Positions 22,200-31,656 of a stretch of DNA of 50,771 nt are shown here, in pieces. This DNA is from Hydrogenophilales bacterium. GTDB lineage: Bacteria; Pseudomonadota; Gammaproteobacteria; Burkholderiales; Thiobacillaceae. The notes beneath the pieces are model-generated. The model was not told the origin of the DNA. It saw only the letters and a list, made by a program, of their open reading frames with translations, and ran no database searches. Within the stretch, counting starts at the first letter, position 1. Every line of letters starts with the position of its first letter. The DNA lies in the NCBI GenBank assembly GCA_024636675.1, contig JAGXGM010000089.1, forward strand, positions 1-50,771. The letters run 5' to 3'. Position numbers and translations under genes: made by a program.

Positions 22200-24908
22200 T
22201 CACATGTTCTGGACACCGAAATGCCGCAGCACGGTCTTTTCCGCTTCGACCGCAATAAATTTGACCAGCCCCAGTCCAAGAATGATCCACCATGAAGTCA
22301 TGTCCAGCGGGACAGTCTGGAACAAGGCCTGCATCGGTGGGGCGTAGGTGAACAGAATCTGGAACACGATCAGCAGGAGGGTCATCCAGATCGCCACCGG
22401 ATTGCCGCTGAAAATGTCCCGACGGAAGGCGGTGGCGGTGAAGCGCCGCACATTGAACAGATACACCAGTTCGCCAACGACCAGCATGTTGACCGCCGCG
22501 GTGCGCGCGAGATCGATGCTGCCGCCGCGCGCAAGCTCCCATTGAAAGACGGCAAAGGTCACCGCGATCATCAGCAGGCTGACGTAAACGATGCGGATGG
22601 CCAGCAGCCGCGTGATCAGGGGCTCACTGGGCGGGCGCGGCGGCCGGCCCATCACGCCGGCCTCGGCCGGCTCGAAGGCCAGTGCCAGCGCCAGCGTCAC
22701 CGCCGTGACCATGTTCACCCACAGAATCTGGCCGGCCGTGACAGGCAATGCCAAACCGGCGAACACCGCCAGCAGGATCACGCCCGCCTCCCCGCCATTG
22801 GTCGGCAGGATGAACAGCAGCGACTTCTTGATGTTGTCGAACACCACCCGGCCCTCGCGCACAGCGCGGGCGATGGTGGCGAAATTGTCATCGGTGAGCA
22901 CGAGGTCGGAGGCCTCGCGGGCGGCGTCGGTCCCCTTGCGGCCCATCGCCACGCCGATGTTGGCGCCCTTGAGGGCGGGTGCATCGTTGACGCCGTCGCC
23001 GGTCATGGCGACCAGTTCGCCCTGATCCTGCAGCGCAGTCATCAGACGCAGCTTGTGCGCGGGGCTGGCGCGGGCGAACACGTCCGTTTCAAGGGCGCGG
23101 CGCTGCAATGTCGCGTCGTCCAGGGTTTCCACGGTTTCGCCGGTGAGCACGTTGTCGGCATTCAGGCCCAGTTGCTGGCCGATGGCCGCCGCCGTGATGG
23201 CGTGATCGCCCGTGATCATTTTGACGCGCAGGCCGGCGCTCTGGCATTCGGCCACGGCCTTGATCGCCTCTTCGCGCGGCGGGTCGATGAGGCCGGCCAG
23301 GCCCAGCAGGGTGAAGCGCTTGGTGATGTCGTCGATAGAGAGGGCGGTCGTGCCGGCAGGCATGTCGGCGCGCGCCAGCGCCAGTACGCGCTGCCCTTCG
23401 CCGGCGGCCTCGTCCATGCGCGTTTCCCAGGCGGCGCGGTCGAGCGGCTGGCTGCCGGCGTCCTGTTCGCACAGGTCGAGCACGCGCTCCGGCGCACCCT
23501 TGAGCAGCACGAACGCATGGCCCTGATGATCGTGATGCAGTGTGGCCATGAAGCGGTTTTCCGATTCGAACGGGATTTCATCGATACGGGGCATTTCGTC
23601 GGCGGCATCTTGTGGATCCAGCCCCGCCTTGCGGGCGAAGCTCAGCAAGGCCCCTTCGGTGGGGTCGCCGACGAGCGTCCAGCCTGTCTCGTCGTCATGC
23701 TTGAGCTGGGCATCGTTGCATAGCAGGGCGCAGCGGGCCAGCGCCTGCAGCGCGTCGTCCTGCGCCGCATCCACGGCCTCGCCGTCGCGCTGGAAGCCGC
23801 CCTCCGGCGCATAGCCGGTGCCGCTGACGTCGAGCGTGTGGTCGGGCAGCATGATCCGCACTGCCGTCATCTCGTTGCGCGTCAGCGTGCCGGTCTTGTC
23901 CGAGCAGATGATGGTGACCGAACCGAGCGTCTCCACCGCCGGCAGCCGTCGAACGATGGCATTGTTTTTGGCCATGGCGCGGGTGCCGATGGCAAGCACG
24001 ATGGTCACGATCGCAGGCAGGCCTTCGGGAATCGCCGCGACCGCCAGTCCCACCACAGCCTTGAACGCCTCCAGCAGGCCCATATCGTGCATGAAATGCC
24101 CGTAGAGAAACATGATCAGTCCCACGGCCAGAATAAGCAGCGTGATCTGGCGGGCGAATTGATCGAGTCGACGGACGAGCGGGGTGACCAGCGACTGCGT
24201 CTCGTCGACGAGCGAGCCGATATGGCCCATCTCGGTTGCCTTGCCGGTAGCGACCACCAGCCCCTGTGCCTGACCGAAACTGACTACCGTGCCCGAATAG
24301 GCCATGCAGGTGCGATCGCCGACGGAGGCATCGGCGGCCACCGGTTCGGTGCCTTTTTCCACCGGCATCGACTCGCCGGTGATGGCGGCCTCGTTGACGC
24401 GCAGGTTCTTGACGCGAATCAGACGCAGGTCGGCCGGCACCCGGGCGCCGGATTCCAGCATCACAATGTCGCCCGGCACCAGCAGGTCGGCCTCGATCTC
24501 ATGACGCTCGCCATCGCGCAGCACCGTGGCGTGGCTGGCCAGCATGGCACTCACCGCTTCCAATGCTTCCTCGGCCTTGCCTTCCTGAATGAAACCGATC
24601 GCGGCGTTGATGAGCACCACACCGAAAATCACCCCCGCATCCATATAGTCCTCGAGTGCAAAGGTCACGCCGCCGGCAACCAGCAGCACATAGATCAGGG
24701 GATTGTGGAACTGCATGACAAAACGCAACCAGGGCCCGCGCCGCTTTGGCGGCGGCAGGCTGTTGCGGCCATGCTGCTCGAGACGCCGTTCGGCCTCCTC
24801 GCGGCTCAGGCCCGTGCCGGTGGACACCGACTGGGTTTCGAGCGTCTCGTCCACCGACTGGGCATGCCAGCGCGGCGATCGATCGGTTGAAGATGAATTG
24901 TTCGGCAT
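22200..24908 (-). CDS. P-type cation-transporting ATPase (P2, SERCA/PMR1-like)
   Basis: A 902-residue membrane pump. The cation ATPase N-terminal domain (LSREEAERRLEQHGRNSLP) precedes paired helices. The actuator has ITGESMPVEKG. The phosphorylated Asp is D337 in CSDKTGTLTRNEM. VKMITGDHAITAAAIG and MTGDGVNDAPALKGANIGVAMG are the hinge motifs. M4 reads AAIPEGLPAIVTI, the P-E-G-L-P of Ca/Mn-type pumps. M6 reads NMVTAVTLALALAFEP, which keeps the Asn but lacks the SERCA Asp, so one Ca site is altered. The ion is unclear (Ca, Mn, Mg or a monovalent cation). GGAG lies eight bases before the start. MgtE is encoded upstream on the same strand, about 115 bp away. Confidence 0.93.
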   Translation of the reverse strand: MPNNSSSTDRSPRWHAQSVDETLETQSVSTGTGLSREEAERRLEQHGRNSLPPPKRRGPWLRFVMQFHNPLIYVLLVAGGVTFALEDYMDAGVIFGVVLINAAIGFIQEGKAEEALEAVSAMLASHATVLRDGERHEIEADLLVPGDIVMLESGARVPADLRLIRVKNLRVNEAAITGESMPVEKGTEPVAADASVGDRTCMAYSGTVVSFGQAQGLVVATGKATEMGHIGSLVDETQSLVTPLVRRLDQFARQITLLILAVGLIMFLYGHFMHDMGLLEAFKAVVGLAVAAIPEGLPAIVTIVLAIGTRAMAKNNAIVRRLPAVETLGSVTIICSDKTGTLTRNEMTAVRIMLPDHTLDVSGTGYAPEGGFQRDGEAVDAAQDDALQALARCALLCNDAQLKHDDETGWTLVGDPTEGALLSFARKAGLDPQDAADEMPRIDEIPFESENRFMATLHHDHQGHAFVLLKGAPERVLDLCEQDAGSQPLDRAAWETRMDEAAGEGQRVLALARADMPAGTTALSIDDITKRFTLLGLAGLIDPPREEAIKAVAECQSAGLRVKMITGDHAITAAAIGQQLGLNADNVLTGETVETLDDATLQRRALETDVFARASPAHKLRLMTALQDQGELVAMTGDGVNDAPALKGANIGVAMGRKGTDAAREASDLVLTDDNFATIARAVREGRVVFDNIKKSLLFILPTNGGEAGVILLAVFAGLALPVTAGQILWVNMVTAVTLALALAFEPAEAGVMGRPPRPPSEPLITRLLAIRIVYVSLLMIAVTFAVFQWELARGGSIDLARTAAVNMLVVGELVYLFNVRRFTATAFRRDIFSGNPVAIWMTLLLIVFQILFTYAPPMQALFQTVPLDMTSWWIILGLGLVKFIAVEAEKTVLRHFGVQNM

Positions 24909-25022
24909 CGTTGAAACTCCATATGAAGAATTGTGGATTGACCGGGTAAACGCGACGCCGACGGCCGTTATGCGCGAGTCCGCCGCACGCGCCCGATCCC
25001 CTGCAGTATGGGAAGTGGCGGC

Positions 25023-26360
25023 TCAGACCACAAAGAAGGTAGCCAAAGCCAGGAATGAAGCAAAACCGACCACGTCGGTCACCGCAACGAGCAGGACACC
25101 GCCGGCCATGGCCGGATCGATGCCGACGCGATCCAGCATCAGCGGAATCAGGGTGCCGCTCAGGGCGGCGGTGAGCAGGTTGATGACGATGGCCAGGGCA
25201 AAAACAAGCGCCAGCGGAACATTGCCAAACCAGGTGGCAGCCGCGATGGCCACCACCAGTGCCCAGAACACGCTGTTGACCAGGCTGACCCCCAGCTCTT
25301 TCAGCAGCAACTGGCGGGCATTGCCCCGCCCCACCTGATCCTGGGCCAAGCCCCGGATCACCAGCGCCAAGCTCTGCGTACCGGCCACGCCGCCCATGGT
25401 GGCGACTATCGGCATGAGTATTGCCACCGCCACCATTTCTTCGATGGTGGCGCCGAACTGACCGATCACCCAGGCGGCGGCGAAGGCCGCGACCAGATGG
25501 ACGCCGAGCCAGATGCCGCGACGCATTGCGCTGCCCATCACCGGGGCGAACATGTCGACTTTTTCATGCAGGCCGGCCGGGGCCAGGACGGAGTGGTCGG
25601 CTTCATCGCGGATCACGTCCACCATGTCGTCCACGGTAATGCGGCCGAGCAGCTTGCCGTCCGCATCCACTACCGGCGCAGAAACAAGGTCGAGATCCTG
25701 AAACAGCCGCGCCACCCTGCGTGCCGCCATGTCGGCCGGGATCCCTTCCGGCTTCCGTTCCATCACACTCGATACGGTCCGTTGCGGATCCAGCGAAACC
25801 AGGTCGGCAAGCGGTAGCCGTCCCTCGTAGCGACCCTGCAAGTCCACCACTATCAGGGTGTCGGTCAATGCCGGCAGTTTCTTCTGCGTACGACGCAGCC
25901 AGCGCAGATAGCGCTGCACCACTTCCAGCGTAACGTCCGAGCGCACGGTAATGGCGTCCTGGTCCATGAGGCCGCCGGCGGTGTCCTCGGGAAAGGCGCG
26001 CAGGGTCTCCAGGGTCCGGCGCCGCTGAATGTGCATGGCCTGCACCACCGCGTCCATGACCGTCGCCGGCACCTCGTCATAAAGGTCGGCGAGTTTGTCC
26101 ATGTCCAGCTTCGCCATCGCGGCCGCGAGCCTGTCAGGCGCGCTTTCCCGGATCAGCTGGGCACGCACTTCTTCATTGGCTTCCAGCAGCACCTCGCCGC
26201 TGGTCTCCGGATCAAGCTGCCGCCAAACCGATATACGCGATTCCGGCGGAACCGATTCCAGGACGTCGGCGATCGCAGCCGGATGCAGCGCCGCGAGCAT
26301 TTGTCGGGCTTCGTCGAGGTGCCCATCGATGATCAGGGTTCTGAGTTTTTCCAAAATCAT
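25023..26360 (-). CDS. mgtE: Magnesium transporter MgtE
   Basis: A 445-residue Mg2+ channel/transporter. The cytosolic N domain (LDEARQMLAALHPAAIADVLESV, MDKLADLYDEVP) is followed by a CBS pair (EDTAGGLMDQDAITVRSDVT, then VSAPVVDADGKLLGRITVDDMVDVI). Five membrane helices follow from about residue 275 (GVHLVAAFAAAWVIGQFGATI; MPIVATMGGVAGTQSLALVIRGLA; MAGGVLLVAVTDVVGFASFLALATFFVV). In MgtE the CBS pair closes the pore when Mg2+ is high; the conserved pore Asp is present in VAVTDVVGF. It is divergent from the trehalose operon with a 175-bp gap. The start at 26360 has AGGGA directly before it, which is close; downstream starts are less likely. Confidence 0.95.
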   Translation of the reverse strand: MILEKLRTLIIDGHLDEARQMLAALHPAAIADVLESVPPESRISVWRQLDPETSGEVLLEANEEVRAQLIRESAPDRLAAAMAKLDMDKLADLYDEVPATVMDAVVQAMHIQRRRTLETLRAFPEDTAGGLMDQDAITVRSDVTLEVVQRYLRWLRRTQKKLPALTDTLIVVDLQGRYEGRLPLADLVSLDPQRTVSSVMERKPEGIPADMAARRVARLFQDLDLVSAPVVDADGKLLGRITVDDMVDVIRDEADHSVLAPAGLHEKVDMFAPVMGSAMRRGIWLGVHLVAAFAAAWVIGQFGATIEEMVAVAILMPIVATMGGVAGTQSLALVIRGLAQDQVGRGNARQLLLKELGVSLVNSVFWALVVAIAAATWFGNVPLALVFALAIVINLLTAALSGTLIPLMLDRVGIDPAMAGGVLLVAVTDVVGFASFLALATFFVV

Positions 26361-26535
26361 TCCCTATGGGTGGCCACCGGCTTGTCCGGGCCGGCTGCAG
26401 GGCCCGCTACGGGCGCGCAGGCCGGAATGCGGGCTCAAGCAGGACGATTATTAACATCTATCCTTAAACATAGTTCACCACCTGCCCACCGGTTCGCCGG
26501 ATGCCGGGCGCTTCAACAGGGAATAAAAAGGGCCT

Positions 26536-29500
26536 ATGGAAGAAGACCCGCATTGGTACAAGGACGCGATCATCTACGAGTTGCACGTCAAGGCCTTTTT
26601 CGACGGCAACGAGGATGGCATAGGCGACTTCACCGGACTGATCGCCAAGCTTGATTACCTGCAGGAACTGGGCGTGAATACGCTCTGGCTGTTGCCGTTT
26701 TACCCCTCGCCGGGACGCGACGACGGCTATGACATTTCCGACTATCACGACGTCCATCCCAGCTTCGGCGCGATGGCGGACTTTCGCAGCTTCATCGACG
26801 AAGCCCACCGCCGCGACCTGCGCGTGATCACCGAATTGGTGATCAACCACACCTCGGATCAGCACCCGTGGTTCCAGGCGGCACGTCGTGCGCCGCCCGG
26901 ATCGGCCAAGCGAGACTACTACGTGTGGAGCGACAGCGATGCGAAGTACGCCGGCACGCGCATCATTTTCAGCGATTCGGAAAAATCCAACTGGACCTGG
27001 GACGAGGAGGCGCAGGCCTTTTACTGGCATCGCTTCTTCTCCCACCAGCCCGACCTCAACTTCGCCCATCCGCATGTGTTCAAGGCGCTGATGAAAGCGA
27101 TGCGCTTCTGGTTCGATGCCGGGGTCGACGGCATGCGGCTGGATGCGGTGCCGTACCTGTGCGAGCGCGAGGGCACCAACAACGAGAATCTGGCGGAGAC
27201 GCATGCGGTGATCAAAAAGATGCGCGCAGAACTCGACCTCCATTACAAGAACCGCATGTTCCTGGCGGAGGCGAACCAGTGGCCGGAGGACGTGCGCGAA
27301 TATTTCGGCGACGGCGACGAATGCCACATGGCCTATCACTTCCCGCTGATGCCGCGCATGTACATGGCCATCGCGCAGGAAGACCGCCACCCGATCGTCG
27401 AGATCATGGAACAGACACCGGACATTCCGGACAGCTGTCAGTGGGCCGTTTTCCTGCGCAATCACGACGAACTGACGCTGGAAATGGTGACCGACCGCGA
27501 GCGCGACTATCTCTACCAGACCTATGCCAGCGACCCGCAGGCGCGCCTCAACCTCGGCATTCGCCGCCGGCTGGCTCCGCTGCTGGAAAACGACCGCCAT
27601 CGCATCGAACTGATGAACCTGCTGCTGATGACGATGCCGGGTTCGCCGATCCTTTATTACGGCGACGAAATCGGTATGGGCGACAACATTCTGCTTGGCG
27701 ACCGCAACGGCGTGCGGACGCCGATGCAGTGGAACGACAGGGCGAACGGCGGGTTTTCCGCCACCGATCGGGCGCGGCTTTTCCTGTCCCCGATCGACGA
27801 CCCCGTCTACGGCTTCGGCGCAGTCAACGTCGAGGCGCAGCATCGCAATCAGTCCTCGCTGCTCAACTGGACCCGGCGCCTGATCGCCATGCGCCGCGCG
27901 CACCAGGCCTTCGGCCGCGGCACGCTGCGCTTTTTGCGGCCCGGCAACCGCAAGATTCTCGCCTATCTGCGCGAGCACGAGGACGAGACGATCCTGTGCG
28001 TGGCCAACCTGTCGCGCGCGCCGCAGGCGGTGGAACTGGACCTGTCCGCATTCAAGCAGCGGGTGCCGGTGGAACTGATGGGCCGCAGCCGCTTTCCACC
28101 GATCGGCGATCTGCCCTATCTGCTTACCCTCAGCGGCCATGGTTTCTATTCCTTTCGCCTGGCGACCGACGTCGAGGCGCCGTCCTGGCACGAGGAGCGT
28201 CCGGTGCCGCCGGACCTGCCGGTGCTGGTGCTGGTCGACAGCGGCTGGCACACGCTGTTCGCGCGTGCGGAAGATGGGGAAGGGGTGAACCCGCTGATGG
28301 CACGGCGCGCGCGGGAACAACTCGAGCGGCGGGTGATTCCGGGCTACCTCCGGGAACGGCCGTGGTTCGTCGACCGGGATGCCGGCATGGAGAAGTACGC
28401 GTTCAGCATGATGCGCGAATGGTCCACCGAGTCCGACAGCTGGCTGCTGACCACGGTCGATGTCACGCTGCCCAACGCGGGGACGCACCGCTATGCCATT
28501 CCGCTGGCGCTGGCCTGGGAGGACGAGGAAGAAGGCCGCGTCGGCGCATTGCTGCACGCCACCCTGGCCAAGGTGCGGCGGCGTGCGCGGGTCGGCGTGC
28601 TGTTCGATGCCTTCTGGGACGACCACTTCTGCTGCGCCCTGGCGGGAGCGATGGGACGCGGCGAGACGATCAACATGGGCAAGGGCTCGATAGCGTTCAA
28701 AGCAACCGACGCCTACCCGGGTTTTGACTGTCAGGCAGGCGCCGGGGTCATCACGCACGAGCTTTCCGAACGCGGACATTTACGGGTAAACCTCGGTAAC
28801 CGGATGGTGCTGAAGGGCTATCGCCGGCTGCTGGACGGGACCCATCCAGAACTTGAAATATCGCGTTTCCTGACCCTGACAGCGAAGTTCCCACACGTGC
28901 CGAAGCTGGCCGGCTCGGTTGAATTCGCCAACGCGCAGGGGAAAGGTTCGACGCTCGCGATTCTCGAGTGCTATGCAGAAAACCAGGGCGACGCCTGGCA
29001 CTACACGCTGGATTATCTGGAGCGCCATCTGGATGCAAGCCGTGTCAGCACCGAGTCACAGCCGGATGCCAGCCACGCCGCCTACCTGGCGTTGATGAAG
29101 ACACTCGCGCAGCGCACGGCGCAATTCCACCAGGCGCTGGCCCTGCCCGACGACGCAGGCGCCTTTGGCAGCACGCCCGTCACCGCGGCCGATATCGTCA
29201 ACTGGGTCAAGGCGACGCGACACAAGATGGAGCAGATGTTTGACCGCCTGGAGCAGGCGCTGCCGCATCTGGCCGACCCGGCACAGCGCCTTGCCCGCAG
29301 CCTGCGCGAGGCACGCCCGCGGCTCTATCGGCGCATTGTTCGGGCCTCCGGGATACGGGTGGACGCAATGAAGACTCGCTGTCATGGTAACTATCACCTC
29401 GGCCAGGCCTGGCTCGTCAGCAACGATTTCCTGATTGCCAACTACGGCGGAGAGCCTGGGCGCAGCTGGGACGAGCGCCGTCGCAAGCAAGTGCCGCTGC

Positions 29501-29826
29501 AGGATGTGGCGGGCATGCTGCAGTCGCTGGGCAAGGCCGGGGCCACCGCACTGGGCGAGGTGACTGCCGATTCGCCGGAGGCGGGCGCGGCACTGCAGCG
29601 CCATGTCGACGATTGGGAGCAGGCGGCGCAGCAGGCGTTTTTGCAGGGCTACCGCAAGGCCATGGCCGGCCATCCGTCGTACCCGGCCGAGTCCGCGGAA
29701 GCAGAAGCGCTGATAACGCTATTCCTCGCCGAAAGATTGATTCTGCAGGTCAACGACGCACTCGCGCAGGATTCGGCCGGCGTCGGTGCCGCGATGCGGC
29801 ATCTGATCCAGCTCGCGCAACGCTGA
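26536..29826 (+). CDS. treS: Trehalose synthase fused to a degenerate maltokinase domain (TreS-Pep2)
   Basis: A 1096-residue fusion. Residues 1 to about 555 are a GH13 trehalose synthase that interconverts maltose and trehalose. The catalytic acids are present: D203 in MRLDAVPYLCEREGTNNENL, E245 in FLAEANQWPEDV and D311 in LRNHDELTLEM. Residues about 565-1096 match maltokinase (Pep2), which normally phosphorylates maltose for GlgE. Here the key motif HGDxHLGQ reads HGNYHLGQ (N952), and the metal motif DFEGEP reads NYGGEP (N969, G971). Both changes remove acids used for catalysis and Mg2+, so kinase activity is probably lost. It heads a four-gene run; treZ follows by 9-15 bp. AAGGG precedes the start. 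Confidence 0.94.
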   Translation: MEEDPHWYKDAIIYELHVKAFFDGNEDGIGDFTGLIAKLDYLQELGVNTLWLLPFYPSPGRDDGYDISDYHDVHPSFGAMADFRSFIDEAHRRDLRVITELVINHTSDQHPWFQAARRAPPGSAKRDYYVWSDSDAKYAGTRIIFSDSEKSNWTWDEEAQAFYWHRFFSHQPDLNFAHPHVFKALMKAMRFWFDAGVDGMRLDAVPYLCEREGTNNENLAETHAVIKKMRAELDLHYKNRMFLAEANQWPEDVREYFGDGDECHMAYHFPLMPRMYMAIAQEDRHPIVEIMEQTPDIPDSCQWAVFLRNHDELTLEMVTDRERDYLYQTYASDPQARLNLGIRRRLAPLLENDRHRIELMNLLLMTMPGSPILYYGDEIGMGDNILLGDRNGVRTPMQWNDRANGGFSATDRARLFLSPIDDPVYGFGAVNVEAQHRNQSSLLNWTRRLIAMRRAHQAFGRGTLRFLRPGNRKILAYLREHEDETILCVANLSRAPQAVELDLSAFKQRVPVELMGRSRFPPIGDLPYLLTLSGHGFYSFRLATDVEAPSWHEERPVPPDLPVLVLVDSGWHTLFARAEDGEGVNPLMARRAREQLERRVIPGYLRERPWFVDRDAGMEKYAFSMMREWSTESDSWLLTTVDVTLPNAGTHRYAIPLALAWEDEEEGRVGALLHATLAKVRRRARVGVLFDAFWDDHFCCALAGAMGRGETINMGKGSIAFKATDAYPGFDCQAGAGVITHELSERGHLRVNLGNRMVLKGYRRLLDGTHPELEISRFLTLTAKFPHVPKLAGSVEFANAQGKGSTLAILECYAENQGDAWHYTLDYLERHLDASRVSTESQPDASHAAYLALMKTLAQRTAQFHQALALPDDAGAFGSTPVTAADIVNWVKATRHKMEQMFDRLEQALPHLADPAQRLARSLREARPRLYRRIVRASGIRVDAMKTRCHGNYHLGQAWLVSNDFLIANYGGEPGRSWDERRRKQVPLQDVAGMLQSLGKAGATALGEVTADSPEAGAALQRHVDDWEQAAQQAFLQGYRKAMAGHPSYPAESAEAEALITLFLAERLILQVNDALAQDSAGVGAAMRHLIQLAQR

Positions 29827-29841
29827 AAAAGGAGAATGAAC

Positions 29842-31656
29842 ATGGCAACACGACGCCACGATATGCCCTTCGGAACGCAGATCACGCCGGACGGCGTGCA
29901 GTTTCGCCTGTGGGCACCCGGCTGCGAACAGGTCGGCCTGTGCCTCGCCGAAGTGCCCCACGAACCTGTGTCGTCGATGACTGCAAGCGGCGACGGCTGG
30001 TTCGAGCTGACCGTGCCCGATGCCGGAGTCGGGACGCGCTACCGCTTCGAAGTCGGTGACGGCCTGCGCGTGCCGGATCCGGTCTCGCGCTGCAACCCGG
30101 ACGATGTGCATGGCGCCAGCGAAGTGATTGACCCCGAGGCCTTCGACTGGCAGGACGAAGCATGGCGCGGGCGCCCGTGGGAGGAGGCGGTGGTGTACGA
30201 ATTGCACGTCGGCACTTTTTCGCCCGAGGGGACGTTCGCCGGCGTGATCGAGCGGCTGGATTATCTGGTCGAACTGGGCGTGACGGCGATCGAGCTGATG
30301 CCGGTGGCGGATTTTCCGGGCGCGCGCAACTGGGGCTACGACGGTGCGCTGCTGTTCGCGCCGGACAGCTGCTACGGCCGGCCGGAGGATCTGAAGGCGC
30401 TGGTCCAGGCCGCGCATGCGAAGGGCCTGATGGTGCTGCTCGATGTTGTGTACAACCATTTCGGCCCGGAGGGCAACTACCTCTTCGTCTACGCGAAAAA
30501 ATTCTTCACCGAGCGCCACCACACGCTATGGGGTGCGGCGATCAACTTCGACGGCGCGGACAGCCGCCCGGTGCGCGAGTTCTTCATCCACAACGCGCTC
30601 TACTGGCTGACGGAATTTCACTTCGACGGTCTGCGCCTGGATGCAGTGCACGCGATCATCGACGATTCCACGCCGCACATCCTGACCGAGCTGGCGGCGC
30701 GCGTACATGCCGCCATTGATCCTGAACGCCGGGTGCATCTGGTGCTGGAGAACGACGCCAACGAAGCGCGCCATCTTGGACCTGGCCGCTACGTCGCGCA
30801 GTGGAACGATGACATCCACCACGCGCTGCATGTCCTCGCGACCCGCGAGACCGACGGCTATTACGCGGACTATGCGGATGACCCCGCCCGCCATCTCGGG
30901 CGCTGCCTTACCGAGGGCTTCGCGTACCAGGGCGAGGCCTCGGCTTATCGCGATCACACGGCGCGCGGCGAGCCGAGCGCGCATCTGCCGCCGCAGGCCT
31001 TCGTCTCCTTTTTGCAGAACCACGACCAGGTGGGCAACCGTGCATTTGGCGAGCGCATTGGCCAGCTCGCGCCGGCGGCCGCGGTGCGCGCGGCGGCGGC
31101 GGTTTACCTGCTGGCGCCGGCTGTTCCCATGCTGTTCATGGGCGATGAGTTTGCCGCAACGACGCCGTTCTGCTTTTTCTGCGACTTTGGCGGCGACCTG
31201 CGCGAGGCGGTGACCGAGGGGCGGCGCCGTGAATTTCGCAAGTTCGAGCGCTTCGCCGACGCAGCAACCCAGGCCGCGATCCCCGATCCCAACCAGGAAG
31301 AGACTTTTCTCGCCTCGAAGCTCGACTGGGCATCGCTCGATGATCCGGAACGCACGGACTGGCTGGCCTATTACCGCGAACTGTTGCGGCTGCGCCAGCA
31401 GGTCATCGTGCCGCGGCTACACGGCATGGCGGGCCACGCCGGCACATTCGAAACGTTTTCATCCACAGGCCTGCGGGTGAACTGGCGCCTCGGCGACGGT
31501 TCGACACTACACCTGCTGGCTAACCTGTCCGGCGAAGCGACCCGTGTGGCCGTCACACCCGGGGAAACGCTGTTTGCCCTGGCCCTGGCCACGGCGGACG
31601 GCAAAGATGAACTGGCACCGTGGTCGGTGCTGTGGACACTTGAGGCATCGCCATGA
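29842..31656 (+). CDS. treZ: Malto-oligosyltrehalose trehalohydrolase
   Basis: A 604-residue GH13 enzyme that releases trehalose from maltooligosyl-trehalose made by TreY. The N-terminal CBM48-like domain (GVQFRLWAPGCEQVGLCL) precedes the barrel, with YELHVGTFSPEGTF, IELMPVADFPGARNWGYDG, VYNHFGPEGNYL, D267 in GLRLDAVHAI, E303 in LVLENDANEA and D395 in FLQNHDQVGNRAFG. The ATG at 29842 is chosen because AAGGAG is seven to eight bases away; the ATG at 29836 is too near it. Its stop overlaps the next start (ATGA at 31653-31656), so TreZ and the MalQ-TreY fusion are translationally coupled. Confidence 0.96.
   Translation: MATRRHDMPFGTQITPDGVQFRLWAPGCEQVGLCLAEVPHEPVSSMTASGDGWFELTVPDAGVGTRYRFEVGDGLRVPDPVSRCNPDDVHGASEVIDPEAFDWQDEAWRGRPWEEAVVYELHVGTFSPEGTFAGVIERLDYLVELGVTAIELMPVADFPGARNWGYDGALLFAPDSCYGRPEDLKALVQAAHAKGLMVLLDVVYNHFGPEGNYLFVYAKKFFTERHHTLWGAAINFDGADSRPVREFFIHNALYWLTEFHFDGLRLDAVHAIIDDSTPHILTELAARVHAAIDPERRVHLVLENDANEARHLGPGRYVAQWNDDIHHALHVLATRETDGYYADYADDPARHLGRCLTEGFAYQGEASAYRDHTARGEPSAHLPPQAFVSFLQNHDQVGNRAFGERIGQLAPAAAVRAAAAVYLLAPAVPMLFMGDEFAATTPFCFFCDFGGDLREAVTEGRRREFRKFERFADAATQAAIPDPNQEETFLASKLDWASLDDPERTDWLAYYRELLRLRQQVIVPRLHGMAGHAGTFETFSSTGLRVNWRLGDGSTLHLLANLSGEATRVAVTPGETLFALALATADGKDELAPWSVLWTLEASP

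Noticed and set aside
26361-26535. Mg2+-sensing riboswitch before mgtE
   Set aside because: The leader has GC-rich inverted segments, but I could not match an M-box or other known riboswitch fold.
26464-28779. A 771-codon minus-strand open frame opposite treS
   Set aside because: It is antisense to a well-supported trehalose synthase and has the His/Arg/Gly-rich look of a mirror frame. The same applies to long frames opposite malQ-treY, xfp, polX and the PLD gene.
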